This document shows, piece by piece, positions 11,561-23,535 of a stretch of DNA of 64,000 nucleotides (its first letter is position 1; every line of letters begins with the position of its first letter). The position numbers and the translations under genes were made by a program. A model generated the notes under the pieces. That model had not been told where the DNA came from, made no database searches, and worked only from the letters and a program-made list of their open reading frames with translations. This stretch comes from Umbilicaria muhlenbergii (Eukaryota; Ascomycota; Lecanoromycetes; Umbilicariales; Umbilicariaceae), in NCBI GenBank assembly GCA_000611775.1, contig KK106983.1:155607-219606 (forward strand), in the 5' to 3' direction.

Positions 11561-13552
11561 GGTACTCGGTCGCTCTGGGCCTCACGCGGCTCCCGGGGAA
11601 GCTGGTCGACAAGCCCACCGCCTCCAATGTCAGGGTGTCGAAAGAAGAGGGGACCCCGCTGCGAGAAGGTCGACGTGCTGTGTACCTTCCCGTCGGATCT
11701 ATGGGAACTGCATGGTAACACAAATCGACGACATGATACAAAGTACAAAGCTGTGATGGGTTGAGAATGGAAGCCCCAGGGCGTCGAAGGCTTGTCCCTC
11801 AGCAAGCACTAGTACCAACGAGGCGAGACAGGTGGATAAGGTTTCGAGTGCCCCTGTGCTGCTGTGCTGCTGCTGGTCGAGACCCTTCACGGCCGGGGGT
11901 TCCGCACCACGCCTGCCAATCAATCATGTCGGTATTCCGCGTTCAACACACATCACCCATTATAATTCCGTCGATCAAATCACAGGACATGAGCAGAATA
12001 TCAATTTCATATTTCCCATGTGTGCCTTGATCCTCCAATCCCATCATCGTGCTCGCCTTGTGCCGTTCCCCAATCTCGAGTACCGAGACCGACCAGCTTC
12101 ACTACGAGTGAATACCTTCGCGAAGGATGGGCTGCATGCTGGAGTCTCGGCACCACCCGACGCCACTGAGGTCAGCTCAGTCAGTTCGACCCCCGCAATG
12201 CGCGCTTTCTCGAAGCCGCAATTGGCATCACAGTAAGATGTCACACCTCCAAGGTCTCCATTGACTCATTATTGATTGGGACCGTTTCCGTGTCTTGATC
12301 TCCATTCCCCAGCCGACGAATTCTTTCACGGAAACACCGGTGGACGAATTCTTAGCGATGCGGAGATCTAGACCCCATCTGCGGTGTCACGCTGCAGATC
12401 GCCCGCTAGCCAACTCGCGTCTTGCAGGGTCCCAGTGCACTACGGGGTAAGGCTCCGATGTGCAATGGGCGGGCGCATCAATTCAAATACGCACCGCTCC
12501 GCTCCGCTGCCACCGCTGTCGACAATCTGTGCAGAGAAAGAGAAGAGCATGCTCGCCATCACGAAGACCAGATCAAGTGAATGCACATACAGTGGGAAGA
12601 ATCATCTCCATCGAAGCACTGGGAATGACCTTCATCGTTATCGTCTCCCTGGCCCTGGATCCAACGAAAGCGGCGATCCTCTGTGGGGTAATCGCCGTGA
12701 CCACTCACCGACGAGACCCACGTGAAGATCTCGACTAGTACTCGTATCCTGCGATAAATGCCCGGCTCCTCTCCAAGGGTTCTGGAGATCCCTATGTTAT
12801 CGAGAAAACCTCGAGGAGCATTCAGTGATAAGAGTGTAAGCCTACAGCTGTCCTTCAAGGATACTGCATGTCCCTTGCAAGGACATGTTATCGAAAGGAT
12901 CTAGAAGGAGCATCCAGTTATCAATCTACCAACATCCTCCAAGGCTTCTACTTCCTCTTTAAGACAGGTTGTGGAGAGGATCTTGAGGAGCATCCAGTGA
13001 AAGATGTACCACCGTCCACCAAGGATTCTGGTACTGTAGCGTGCAAGTGCCTGTCTTTCTTCCGTGACTTTCTTTTCCTTTTATCTTGCCCCCGGGTTTG
13101 GAGAGAGTGGGAAGCTGCCCTCGGGCATAAGGCTAAGCTAAACCAACAAAGTCCTGAAGCTCAAGGTGCACTACAAGTAGCAAATAGTGCTAGACTCCAT
13201 TGTTATTTCCGCCGCTAATAGGCCTCGGTGGATGAACTGACCGTCCATTGACTTTCTGCTTGATGTTTCACGGGACGAAGGTGCTGTTCCCCCGCCTTGC
13301 TTTCCAGGGCTCTTACTTGTACCTGATCTGCTGGCCTAGCTCCGCGAAGAACGGAAGACCACGGCATCCTCTGCTATGATCCTTCAGGTGAACAGCCAAG
13401 CTGACATACCCCGCCTCCTGGGCGCCTGGGCGACCCTCCGTGGTACTTCTTAAGACCGGACGTATCTTTCTTTACATGGCATTGCTCCAAGTCGCTCTAT
13501 ACTGTTACTTCAAACCTATTCATTTCACAATTAACCTTCACAGCCCGCCGAC
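11561..13552. other. Intergenic, about 2 kb, no gene recognised
   Basis: This is the upstream region of the histidine kinase and of the hydrolase pseudogene. Open frames here (for example 11427-11756 and 12384-12738) have no recognisable domain. Apart from the short tandem repeat at 12796-13035, nothing could be assigned. Confidence 0.5.
12796..13035 (+). repeat. Three-copy imperfect tandem repeat of 81-91 bases
   Basis: Three diverged copies start at about 12796, 12887 and 12968. Each begins GTTRTSGARA, continues to GAGGAGCATYCAGT, and ends with a CCAAGGATTCTGG-like block. An open frame from 12868 to 13218 passes through copies 2 and 3, but its product resembles nothing I recognise. Confidence 0.6.
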
Positions 13553-14498
13553 ATGACTTCGGAAGACGGCTACAACCCTGAATGGCTCGAGGTAACATAC
13601 TCCTCCCATCCTCTGCCCTCTCCAGCAACACCGCCGTCCACTAACCTCCCTACACAGCTCGAAAAGCCCTCGGCACGCGCCCCCTCCTCCACGGCACAGC
13701 CTCGGGAATAATCCAACAATACAACGGCCTCGGCGCAATGCTAGCCTCCCAGATGCCACCCCCCGACCCCTCCGTCACCGCGCGCGACGAGAAGATCGAC
13801 GACAACGTCACGGTGCGCATCTACACCCCCAAGGAAGCCACGGACCGGGAACTGCCCCTCGGCGTCTTCATCCACGGCGGCGGCTACATCTGCGGCAATC
13901 TCGACTCCGAAGACCCCGTCTGCCGCGCCTTCGCCCACCACGTCCCCCCGGCCCGCTCACACAACCCCTGCGCTTCCCTCCAGCATCCCGCACCACTGGC
14001 CCCCCCTCCCAGGCCTGGCACCACGCCCCCTCCCTCAACGCCACCCAGTCGCAAGTCTTCGTGAGCGGCGGCCTCGCCCTCGCCGTCGCCGACGCCACCA
14101 TCATCACAGCCGGCCACCGCGCCCCCATCCAAGGCGTCGTGGCCCTCACGCCCGTCCCCGCGCACCCAGCCTCCGTCCCCGCCGCGTACGCGCACCTGTA
14201 CCAATCCTCCAACGAAAACCGCGGCGGGGGTGCCGATCATCGACGCCACATCCATGCGAAACGCTCCTGGCAGCCGTGGACGCGCGGCCCGACGACGCGA
14301 GCACGTTCGTGACCGCTGTCGGAGCGGCTGGGCGAGTTTCCGCCCACGTGGGTGGCGGGGTGTGGGAAGGATTTGTTAAGGGATGATGGCGTGCTGGTGG
14401 AGGCGATGTTGAGGGATAAGGGGGTGAGGACAAGGTTGGAGAGGTGGGAGGGGTGGCCGCATTGTTTTGGGAGCTTTCCGGGTCTGCGGGGGGATTGA
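13553..14498 (+). pseudogene. Broken alpha/beta-hydrolase (fold-3, HSL-like) gene
   Basis: Recognisable pieces of an HSL-type alpha/beta hydrolase lie in order but in different frames. They are the N-terminal YNPEWLE (13553-13591, then an intron to 13657), ALGTRPLLHGTASG, the oxyanion motif GVFIHGGGYICGN, VFVSGGLALAVAD, a GVPIIDATS block, and LSERLGEFPPTWVAGCGKDLL ending near WEGWPHCFGSF. At least four frame changes separate them: near 13666, 13945, 14225 and 14270. There is also a TGA at 14310-14312. The stretch that should read GDSAGG with the catalytic serine is only SGG, and the region before it (YRLAPEHPFP in relatives) is missing. Introns cannot explain all of these breaks. The locus is very GC-rich, so assembly errors could add to the damage, but loss of the nucleophile motif argues for a real pseudogene. 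Confidence 0.8.
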
Positions 14499-15221
14499 GG
14501 CGGACGAGGTTGAGGTGGGGGAGGTTTTGTCGGTTGCGGGTTTGGTGTATGCGCCGGTGGGTAGTAGGCGCATTTTGTTAGATCAAGTAGCGCTTTTGAG
14601 TGGAAAAGATGGAGGGGAGCCTCGGTGGTAGATCGGTAAAGAGAAATGACGTTCTGTACTTTTTAGTAAGCAGATCATAGCTCAATGACTACCAGCATCT
14701 GTATACTTGATCGTTGCGAAGGGATGGTTCGCCAGGAGTGACTATTTGATGTAGTCGTTCGCCTGACGGTGAGTGAAGGATCAGAATTGTTGGTTGGACC
14801 TCTTTCTTCCTCGACACTTTGTCACAAAGGGGCGGATATCAAGAATCCTTGGATCACGGCTGAAGATTTCTCACCGGACAATCGTCAAAGTCTTCTCGAC
14901 AATTTATCTAAGAAGCGGTGCCAGAATCCTTGGTGGTCAGTTGTCAATCAAAGATTTGTAGCGATCCGGAGTGACAGTCCATAAAACCCTAAGGATCCCG
15001 CTGTACAAGACCAACCCATTGCAATTAATACTCGTCATATCGCGCCAGAAATTATCAACTCCGCCATAGCATAGCACGCTTTTGCTCCTGGAACCCGTGA
15101 TGCCCTTCGCTCCGATCCGGTCCCATTCATGCCCATCCACCGCCCATTCTACATAGATCCCTAATAATACTGCGACTGACAGTAATCCCGGCCCTTTTTG
15201 TACAAAATGCAGCGAGACGAA
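14499..15221. other. Intergenic, no gene recognised
   Basis: This lies between the hydrolase pseudogene and the end of the chitin synthase regulator gene. Frames at 14520-14630 (+) are open but short and without motif. Nothing else was seen. Confidence 0.45.
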
Positions 15222-17542
15222 TTAGAATAACAACCATCGTTTTGATCTCCCCTTCTCCCCATCCTCCTTCCCAATTCCGTCAGGTGAGTTGGGCTTCTTC
15301 CCATTCTTCGAGCTATCTGACACAGGCGTCATGGAGGTCCCCCCCGAGGCGGCTGCTCGAATCGCGGCCATTCGGTGTTTGGCCCGTTCATCGCCATGGT
15401 CGGCAGCCTTGACATACCAGACATTCGCCTCGAGCGGATCACGGCGGCAGCCAATGCCTGTCTCAGTGAAGTATCCTACAGCATATTCCGCCTTTGGAAG
15501 ACCTGGTTGATATGATTAGCGAAAAGCTGGATCCTTACGACAAATGAACAAAACGTACCACACTCTGCCGCTTTCCGTGCCCATTCGTATGCTTCGTTTT
15601 CATCCTTGTCGAGAACCGGCTCCGCCCCAATCATGTACCATGCGCACAGCGCCATCATGGCTACTGGATGTCCTCGTTGCGCAGCGCCGGTGTAGAAGTG
15701 TACACTCAAGGCAGGATCGCGAGGACAGTTCAGTTTGCCATGCTCATACGCATCGCCGAGTCTGTAGTTGGCTTCGGCATGCCCGAGATCGGCAGACTGA
15801 GTGAAAAGCTGCGCTGCATACGACTCGTCCTGGAAAACATCGTCTCCATACCCTGTCTCATGCAGAAGACCGAGATCATAGGGCGCGGAATTGTATTGGA
15901 AGTCTGCTGATTCAGCAGCTCTTTTGAGCCACTTCAAGCCCTCACGATACCGGTTGCCGAGACCCATGTCTCCTGCTAAACAAGCTTTCCCAAGTCTCAA
16001 CATCGCCCCAGGGTGGTTCTTCGAAGCTGATTGCCTGTAGAATTGAACTGCTTTCTGGGGGTCTTTGCGAGTACCCCAGCCAAACTCATAGCACAATGCG
16101 GCGCGATAGCCAGCTTCAGCGTGACCGTGCTTGCTGGCCGCGACAAACAGTGGGAATGCCCGTTCATAGTCTTCTTTGCCTTTGCTAAACAAGCCAGACG
16201 AGTAGCCGTCGGCAAGGTAGTATTGCGCAAACGGATAGCTCCTATCTGCCAACTTCTGAAGGATCTGCCTTGCTTCCCGCAGCAGGTCCGCGTTGCCAGT
16301 GGCCGCAGTAGTATTGTCCACGTAGGGACCGTCAAGGTCTCTCGCGGTTTGGGGACTCGGCTGTCGTAAAACCCCATCATCAAGACCATTGGCCGCTGCC
16401 TCCTGAGCCGCATTGACCATGAATACCGCAAATTCGTATTGTATGGCAGGATCGTTGGTCTTCTTCACGTTTGCGCGGTACATCTCAAGGGTCTGCTTGG
16501 TACTTAACAAAGAAGCATTGGAGCCGACTGCTGTTCGAAGGTGAGTGTTGTCGAGGCTTGCAGGTGCTGGAGGCGGCTGGGGATAGGGGACATTTAGCAG
16601 GTCAATGTACGATAGAGGACGGCTATCAGGGGAATGTCCACAGCCCGGACTGATGGACTGTGCACGGGCATATTGATTGGGCGACAACTGTGGGGAACGA
16701 GTGCGACCCCTTGCACCATGATCGGAGATCACAGAATATGCCGATGGTGGTCGAGGGAGTGTTGGCAAGGGGTGGTGGTTCCATGTGGTAGGTGCTAGAT
16801 GTTGATTGGACGGGGCTGGAGTTTCACCAGTAGAAGATGGTGGAGAGTCTGATTTCGATGTCTGCACTGTACTATGTGATGCGCGGTTGTCGACCAGCCG
16901 TAGTCCACCACCGTCTGAATTTTGTTGATGATGATACTGTAACGGCGTGACTATTTCTGGTGTCCGTGTTGGCATTGGAGGGCTACCGCGGGACATAGGC
17001 CGCGACCTAGCTTCGCCATCCTCCGAGCCATCAAGTCTAGATGAAATCGACCGCTGACTTGCGGAGGAGAGCAATGCCATCTGCGGTTGTTGTAAAGTGA
17101 ATGGAAGCTCAGTCGTGGATCTCTGCCTGTACGGAATCGACTGTGTAACAGGCATTGGCCCACTGGATTGCCGGAGGTGCTCGGGCTCAGCGAGCTCCGT
17201 CTCCCAGGTCCCAGCGGATACTGACCTTGAAGGGCCCACATCGTCGGCAGAATACGACGGGAGACGCGCAGGTAAAGGTGGCGGATAGATTGAATCGGAG
17301 CTGTTGTTGATGTGTACTGGCGACAATGGAGACCCTGGTCCCCGTGTTGTGCGGTTGATGGCTGTCGCCGGTAAAGGCTTTCTTGGGGGCGACCGAGTCA
17401 AGTCTTGTACCGCATTCTCCTTGGAAGACTCTCTGGTAGGGAATTGTATTGGAGAGCCTGTTCGGGAAGATGAGGTCTGCTCATATGATTGCATAGGAGA
17501 TAAGGTAGGCCGAGGGCCTTCTGCCTCGCCATAGCTGGCCAT
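15222..17542 (-). CDS. SEL1-repeat chitin synthase regulator (Skt5/Chs4 family)
   Basis: Skt5/Chs4 proteins bind and activate chitin synthase III at the plasma membrane and bud neck. The first 320 residues or so are Ser/Pro-rich and disordered. A conserved block then starts at SYIDLLNVPYP, with the family helix MYRANVKKTNDPAIQYEFAVF. At least seven SEL1 repeats follow (for example HGHAEAGYRAALCYEFGWG, NHPGAMLRLGKAC, GHAEANYRLGDAYEHG, LPKAEYAVGYFTETGIG). Exons are 15559-17542 and 15222-15502, intron 15503-15558, 754 residues. The C-terminus ends SKRWLLF and lacks the CaaX prenylation box of yeast Skt5, so this is probably one of the non-prenylated paralogues. It is divergent from the class IV chitin synthase gene 2.2 kb away, its likely functional partner. 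The partnership is inference. Confidence 0.88.
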
Positions 17543-19716
17543 TCCACTGCCCTGTCCGACCAGGAAATACCTTTTCCACGCACAAACCTCAAGATGGCCA
17601 GCTGAAGTATCCTAGATTCCTCCTCTTCTAAGCACGCGGGCCGTTCCAACGATCTGGGGAAGCCTAGAGAGCAGCTCAAGGATGTCAGCAAGCTCCTGCC
17701 GAAAAGAAAATTACCATCAGGAGGGTAAGGTTTGCAAGCCGGCCGTATGCCGAGTTGTTTCGCATTGGCTTCAAGACGCCCAGTCGGGTGGATCGAATAG
17801 AGTGGAGCTTACAAGGTGATTCTTTGTCTCTGACCTCATGGCCCTGCCGGAAACTTCAGACGGAGTGACGGACACCAACGAGAGCTGGCTTGCCACAATT
17901 ATATATTATGAGGAAGCCCGAGCTGACGAGGCTGACGGCAGCAAAATAAAGGTGTAAAGCATGTGGTGAGGTTGCACTGTTCGACCAACTGGAAAGTACA
18001 GTACTGTACCGTCTCTGAGAAGCTTCGATGGTTAGTCTAGCGCAACGGCGCTGGCGAAGGAGAAGGGGCTGCGACTGGGGAGTTGGACAGCAACAGATCT
18101 AATTTGAGACGAGTGTCCAACTGCGCGGTCCAACGGGCACCTGGGCAGAAAAAGGGCGGCGAAAAGGGACGAAGCCTCGTCTCTGTTATGAGCTAGGGAG
18201 TTTGGGATGACTGCTATTAGTCAAAGCCTCGACCGGCTCCACTCCGCGGATTCGGATGGTTCCAATAAACGCACGTCCGAAAGCCGAAGTAGAGGTACCT
18301 TACCAATGCAAATACCAATACGAGAGGATCAGACGAATTCACTCATCACTCATCACGCTTCACTCTTCACCCTTCACTTGTTCAAGGTCACTGGTCCAGG
18401 AGTCGGACCATCCGAAAACAATATTACCCCTGATTCACAGACCGAACACATGACCCCATCCTCTGCGGCCTGCAGCCCCGTGGCCCTTCCAAGCCCCCCT
18501 CAGCAGCCTTAGCAGTGTTAGGGATTACCTTACATGTAATGAATTAACGAATTAACGAATTAACGAATTAATGGATTCATGTTGACAGAAAGCGATTGCG
18601 GAGTGGACAATGCATTCTTGGCGTGGATCGGCGGCAGGGGTGGTCACTCCGTACAGGGGTGGTGCCGCCCAAATGCCACCTGAAGTGCATAAGAGTGCAC
18701 CTGAGTGGCGGCCTTGTGCTTCGCGGACCAGTTGCACTGGGGAAAACGTGGGTTTCAGGCTGAGGACGATTGGAAATTGGGAACACTGCGCGTCTCGAAC
18801 ATGTACGAGTACGGCTACCGGTACTCGGACACCTATGAGTAAATGCGAGCTGGGGGAAACGTATCAATGCGTAGATACATCACCATGTCAAGATATCAAT
18901 ATTTCATGCACATGTCAGCCTGAGCAATCCGCCCTGATTATTCACCCCTCCTTCACCACGGGAACAGACGAACACGATGGAAGATTCGGAGTGGGATGGA
19001 AAGGGTTGCCCATGGCGATGTTCCGTGACCCGTCCCAAGAACCGGCATATTAATAGCATCATTTGTTTTGCACTTTGCATTTTGCATCTGGGATGACTGC
19101 AATCCTGGCTCCGCCCTAAAGCCCGCGCTAGACCGGATTGGCACTTCGGCAGCAAAGGGGCAGGCTTGAGTGGCCCCGCTTACTGGCAGCGCGGCAGCCT
19201 TGGTCGTGTTGCAGACCGGGGGGCGACGCAAGCCAGAAGATCGGAAGGGAGAGCCTCCACACACGCCTTTTGCTTGCTGCACTGTGCGACCAAACTTCCG
19301 CCTCTGCGACTGCGACTGCGACCACTTTCTTTCAGCTTGGCGACTTGCACGCCCATCATCAGCCTTTCGTTTCGTGGGAACCTCCCCCAAGTCATCCTTG
19401 GTGCTCCCTCCATTCGCTATTCTTGTCCCGTCTTTGTTGTTTTTCCGGCCGCCCATTCGTTTGCCCGAGGCACGCCTCCGTGCAACTCAAAGTCCTGCCG
19501 TAGCCTTGCAGATCTCGCTGCGTGAGAGGTGTCCAGACTACACATACCCAAGACCTTCTGACAGACTTGGGAGCTGGGACGATTCAAGTAGTCCTGCTGG
19601 TCTACAGATGCCCCGTATAATTAGCTTTCTCTTCTAGGGCTTCTGTTTTCGTAAGTACGGATGCCGGGGCATAAAACTCCTGGAATGCTGCTGACATTCC
19701 TTACGCGTCCAGCGCC
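17543..19716. promoter_or_regulatory. Divergent promoter region of chitin synthase regulator and chitin synthase
   Basis: These 2.17 kb separate the starts of the Skt5-like gene (-) and the class IV chitin synthase (+). The region has no convincing gene. It includes an 8-base tandem repeat at 18541-18572, a run of CTTCAC/CATCAC units near 18345-18380, and a pyrimidine-rich stretch from about 19260 to 19520, as expected for a long 5' leader of the chitin synthase. Confidence 0.55.
18541..18572 (+). repeat. Four tandem copies of GAATTAAC
   Basis: Three perfect 8-base units and a fourth ending in T instead of C lie in the divergent promoter region. The function is unknown. Confidence 0.9.
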
Positions 19717-22700
19717 ATGCCACTCCCGCAAAGACCACCGAACGTCTCTCCTAAGCGAGAGCGTAGGCATAGGTCATCGAAACATCGAGATTCTCCATCA
19801 CGACATTCTCCGTCCCGGAGGACTCGTCCTCAGGATGTCGAAACCGGCGGATACTTTGACCGTTTAGCCGCACCGAGTACGCCATCAAGAAGGCCCAAAC
19901 AAGAAGCATATATCCAAGATTCGTCGGCCCCTGCGACACCCACTGGTGACCGAGTACCCATAATGAATCCTCTGGGAGTTCCAAAAGATCTTGGCCGGAA
20001 GCGAAGCCTCATTCGGCCAGAGCGAAGACCGGTGGACAGGGAGGATCCGAACTACTATTACCGTCAACATGCCCAGAACATGAACGTCTTGCCTTCCACA
20101 ACGGGCAATGATCCCCTGCTTGAGGATCATGGGGAAGCGGAGACTTTAAGCTCGGGGAGCGTGGATGTGAAGGACCAGACTGGGCCTGGTGGCATGGCAT
20201 ATTCTGACAGCTCACCTCCCCGGGGGCGAGACCGATATGGTGGAGCCAGGGTTGAGGACAACGGCAAACGGTTGCAGAAGAAATTGACGCGGATGGATAC
20301 CAGGCAATTGGCCGCAGAAGAGAAGCAGCGACAGAAGGAGCGTGATGCACTCCGGCCACCGAGCTTCTGGAACGTCTATTGTGCAATCGTCACTTTCTGG
20401 TGTCCAGGCTTTATTCTCTCATGCTTTGGAAAACCGGCAAAGGCACAGCAGCGCGCTTGGCGGGAAAAGATGGGTCTCATCAGTATCATCATACTGATCT
20501 GTGCTTTCGTGGGATTCCTGACGTTCGGATTCACAGAAGCCGTTTGTGGCCAGCCCGGGCTCAGACTGCAGATCAATAAGGTTGACGGAGGGTATATGAT
20601 TTTCCACGGGGCTGCTTATAACCTGGACGGGTCGAAGCATCCAGCCGCCAGAGGTATTCCGCTTAACTCGGATGTTCTCTACGATCTCCCTCACCGTTAC
20701 GGAGGACAAGATGGGAGTTTCTTTTTCCAGAACGTCAACGGAGCATGCAAAGGACTTATCACTTTGGCGCCCGGGTCTGATGTCCCGACCAACGCAGACG
20801 GTGATTTAGCGTGGTACTTTCCTTGCACCGCCTTCAACCAAGACGGATCTAGCCAACCCAACTTTACTGAGCCATACTATCTTGGCTACGCATGCCACAC
20901 AACATTACAAGGCAGGAAGGACTTTTACGGTCTGCGAAGCTCGGGGGATGTATACTTTACTTGGGCCGATGTTAAGAACTCGAGTAGGAATCTCACGGTT
21001 TATTCTGGCAACGTTCTAGACCTGAATCTCCTCGATTGGTTCAATACTTCCGAGGTCACCTATCCGGCCCAATTTGATGACCTTCGACACAACCCTGCTG
21101 TCAGGGGCGTCGACATCACTCTCGCTTTCCAGTCAGGACCGAATAAACGCTTGGGTCAGTGCCTCTCAGAGATTATAAAAGTTGGCAACATCGATACCGA
21201 AACCGTGGGCTGCATCGCGTCTAAGGTCGTACTCTATGTCTCCCTTACCTTCATTCTGTCCATTGTCCTGGTCAAATTCTTCCTGGCATTGACCTTCCAG
21301 TGGTTCTTCAGCCGTCGGTTTGCAGCGGCGAAGTCATCGATGGGTGGCAATTCCAAGAAGCGGAACCAACAGATCGAGGATTGGAGCGACGATATTTATC
21401 GCCCACCGCCAAAGCTGACCGATCCTGCCATGGGCTTTTCGGACCGATCCAGTAAACGAACCAGCGCTTTTCTTCCTACAACTTCGAGATTCACAAGTCC
21501 ATATGCTACAGAGCGAGCGGCGAAGAAGAACCGACCCACACCTACCACCATGGCCAGCCAAACCTCCAGTTCCAAATTGGTTCCACCTGCACCCCTTTTC
21601 GGGCATGGCAATGGAAGCGAGGGTTCGTTCCCAAGCATAGAACCAAGCTCGGGCCAGAGTGTGACTGCCAGTCGTACATCTCTCATGATGTCCGCACAAG
21701 ATCAGAGATACTCTAGCGTCGTAGCCGAGGTTGACGGGCCAGGACCGGCTGGTTTCATTCACGCAGCGGTTGTGCCGCAGCCGCCACCAGAGTGGCAACC
21801 TTTTGGCTATCCACTGGCTCACGCCATATGTCTAGTTACTGCATATTCCGAAGGCGAGGAGGGTTTGCGAACCACTCTGGACTCTATTGCCACCACGGAA
21901 TACCCCAACAGTCACAAGACCATCTTGGTGGTTTGTGATGGTTTAATCAAGGGTCATGGCGAAACTTTGACCACTCCAGAAATTGCCCTAGGAATGATGG
22001 GAGACCATGCCGTTCTACCAGACGAGGTTCAGGCTTTCTCTTACGTAGCTGTTGCTAGCGGTTCGAAGAGACACAACATGGCGAAGATCTACGCCGGCTT
22101 TTACGACTATGGAGAGAACTCGGTGATTCCTCCAGAAAAGCAACAACGAGTACCGATGATGGTTGTTGTCAAATGTGGAACGCCCGATGAAGCTGCAAAG
22201 AGCAAGCCTGGAAACCGTGGAAAGCGAGACAGCCAAATCATCTTGATGTCCTTTTTGCAAAAGGTCATGTTCGACGAGCGCATGACTGAGCTAGAGTTCG
22301 AGATGTTTAACGGTCTCTGGAAGATTACAGGGATTTCACCCGACTTTTATGAAATCGTGCTCATGGTAGACGCCGATACCAAAGTCTTCCCGGACAGCTT
22401 GACACACATGATCTCAGCCATGGTCAAGGATCCCGAGATCATGGGACTCTGTGGAGAAACGAAGATTGCAAACAAGCGCGATAGTTGGGTATCAATGATT
22501 CAAGTGTTTGAGTAGGTTTGCAAATGAGATTTCAACGCATGTTACTGACTCATCTAGATACTTCATTTCCCATCACCTATCAAAGTCATTCGAGTCTGTC
22601 TTTGGTGGCGTAACCTGTCTACCCGGCTGTTTCTGCATGTACCGCATCAAGGCACCCAAAGGTGGCCAGAATTACTGGGTACCTATACTGGCCAATCCCG

Positions 22701-23535
22701 ACGTCGTTGAACACTACTCCGAGAATGTGGTTGATACGCTGCACAAGAAGAATTTGCTGCTCCTGGGCGAGGATCGATACCTCTCCACACTCATGTTGAA
22801 GACATTCCCGAAGCGCAAACAGGTCTTTGTCCCTCAAGCAATTTGTAAGACCACTGTGCCCGACAAGTTCTCTGTCTTGCTGTCACAAAGACGTCGATGG
22901 ATCAACAGTACAGTTCACAACCTGATGGAGCTTGTACTTGTTCGGGATCTTTGCGGCACGTTCTGTTTCAGCATGCAGTTCGTCGTCTTCATCGAACTTG
23001 TCGGAACGTTGGTCTTACCGGCAGCTATCAGCTTCACCGTCTACCTCATCATTATTTCGATAGTGAAGAAACCGGTTCCTGTCATTCCGCTGGTACTGCT
23101 GGCTCTGATCCTCGGCTTACCAGCTGTGCTTATCGTGCTGACGGCACATCGGTGGTCGTATGTTTTGTGGATGGGCATCTACCTCCTCTCCCTTCCCATC
23201 TGGAACTTGGTACTGCCGTCGTACGCATTCTGGAAATTCGATGATTTCAGCTGGGGTGACACTAGAAAGACAGCAGGAGAAAAGACCAAGAAGGCTGGAA
23301 TTGAGTATGAGGGCGAGTTCGACAGCAGCAAGATCACAATGAAGAGGTGGGGTGACTTTGAGAAAGGTATGGCCAGCACTTCCCAACATCCTTCCGGCAG
23401 CACACCTATTGACACATGGCAGAACGTCGCATGAAAGCTCCCAGTGCCGGGTGGTCTAGCCAGCAGTCGACCGCAGCAGCTAGTGGCTGGCGGTCCCAAC
23501 AACACCAAGGCTACGATGAGTACTCGGATCTGTAG
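19717..23535 (+). CDS. Class IV chitin synthase
   Basis: This is an integral-membrane glycosyltransferase (GT2) that polymerises UDP-GlcNAc into cell-wall chitin. About 1238 residues are encoded. A basic disordered N-terminus of about 215 residues precedes two transmembrane segments ([17 protein letters not shown] and [17 protein letters not shown]), an extracytoplasmic domain, and a third membrane span. The catalytic domain has VMVDADT-type acidic residues ([13 protein letters not shown]), GEDRYLST and [13 protein letters not shown]-terminal membrane helices complete the protein. Exons are 19717-22511, 22558-23366 and 23423-23535, with introns 22512-22557 and 23367-23422. The third exon is easily missed because the frame stays open into the second intron and meets a stop at 23432. 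With splicing the sum is 3717 bases in frame, and the tail ends GYDEYSDL. Domain order and length fit class IV (ChsF/Chs3 type). It is divergent from an Skt5-like regulator. Confidence 0.95.

Noticed and set aside
11427-11756. Rightward frames over the start of the histidine kinase gene
   Set aside because: They are antisense to exon 1 and have no motif.
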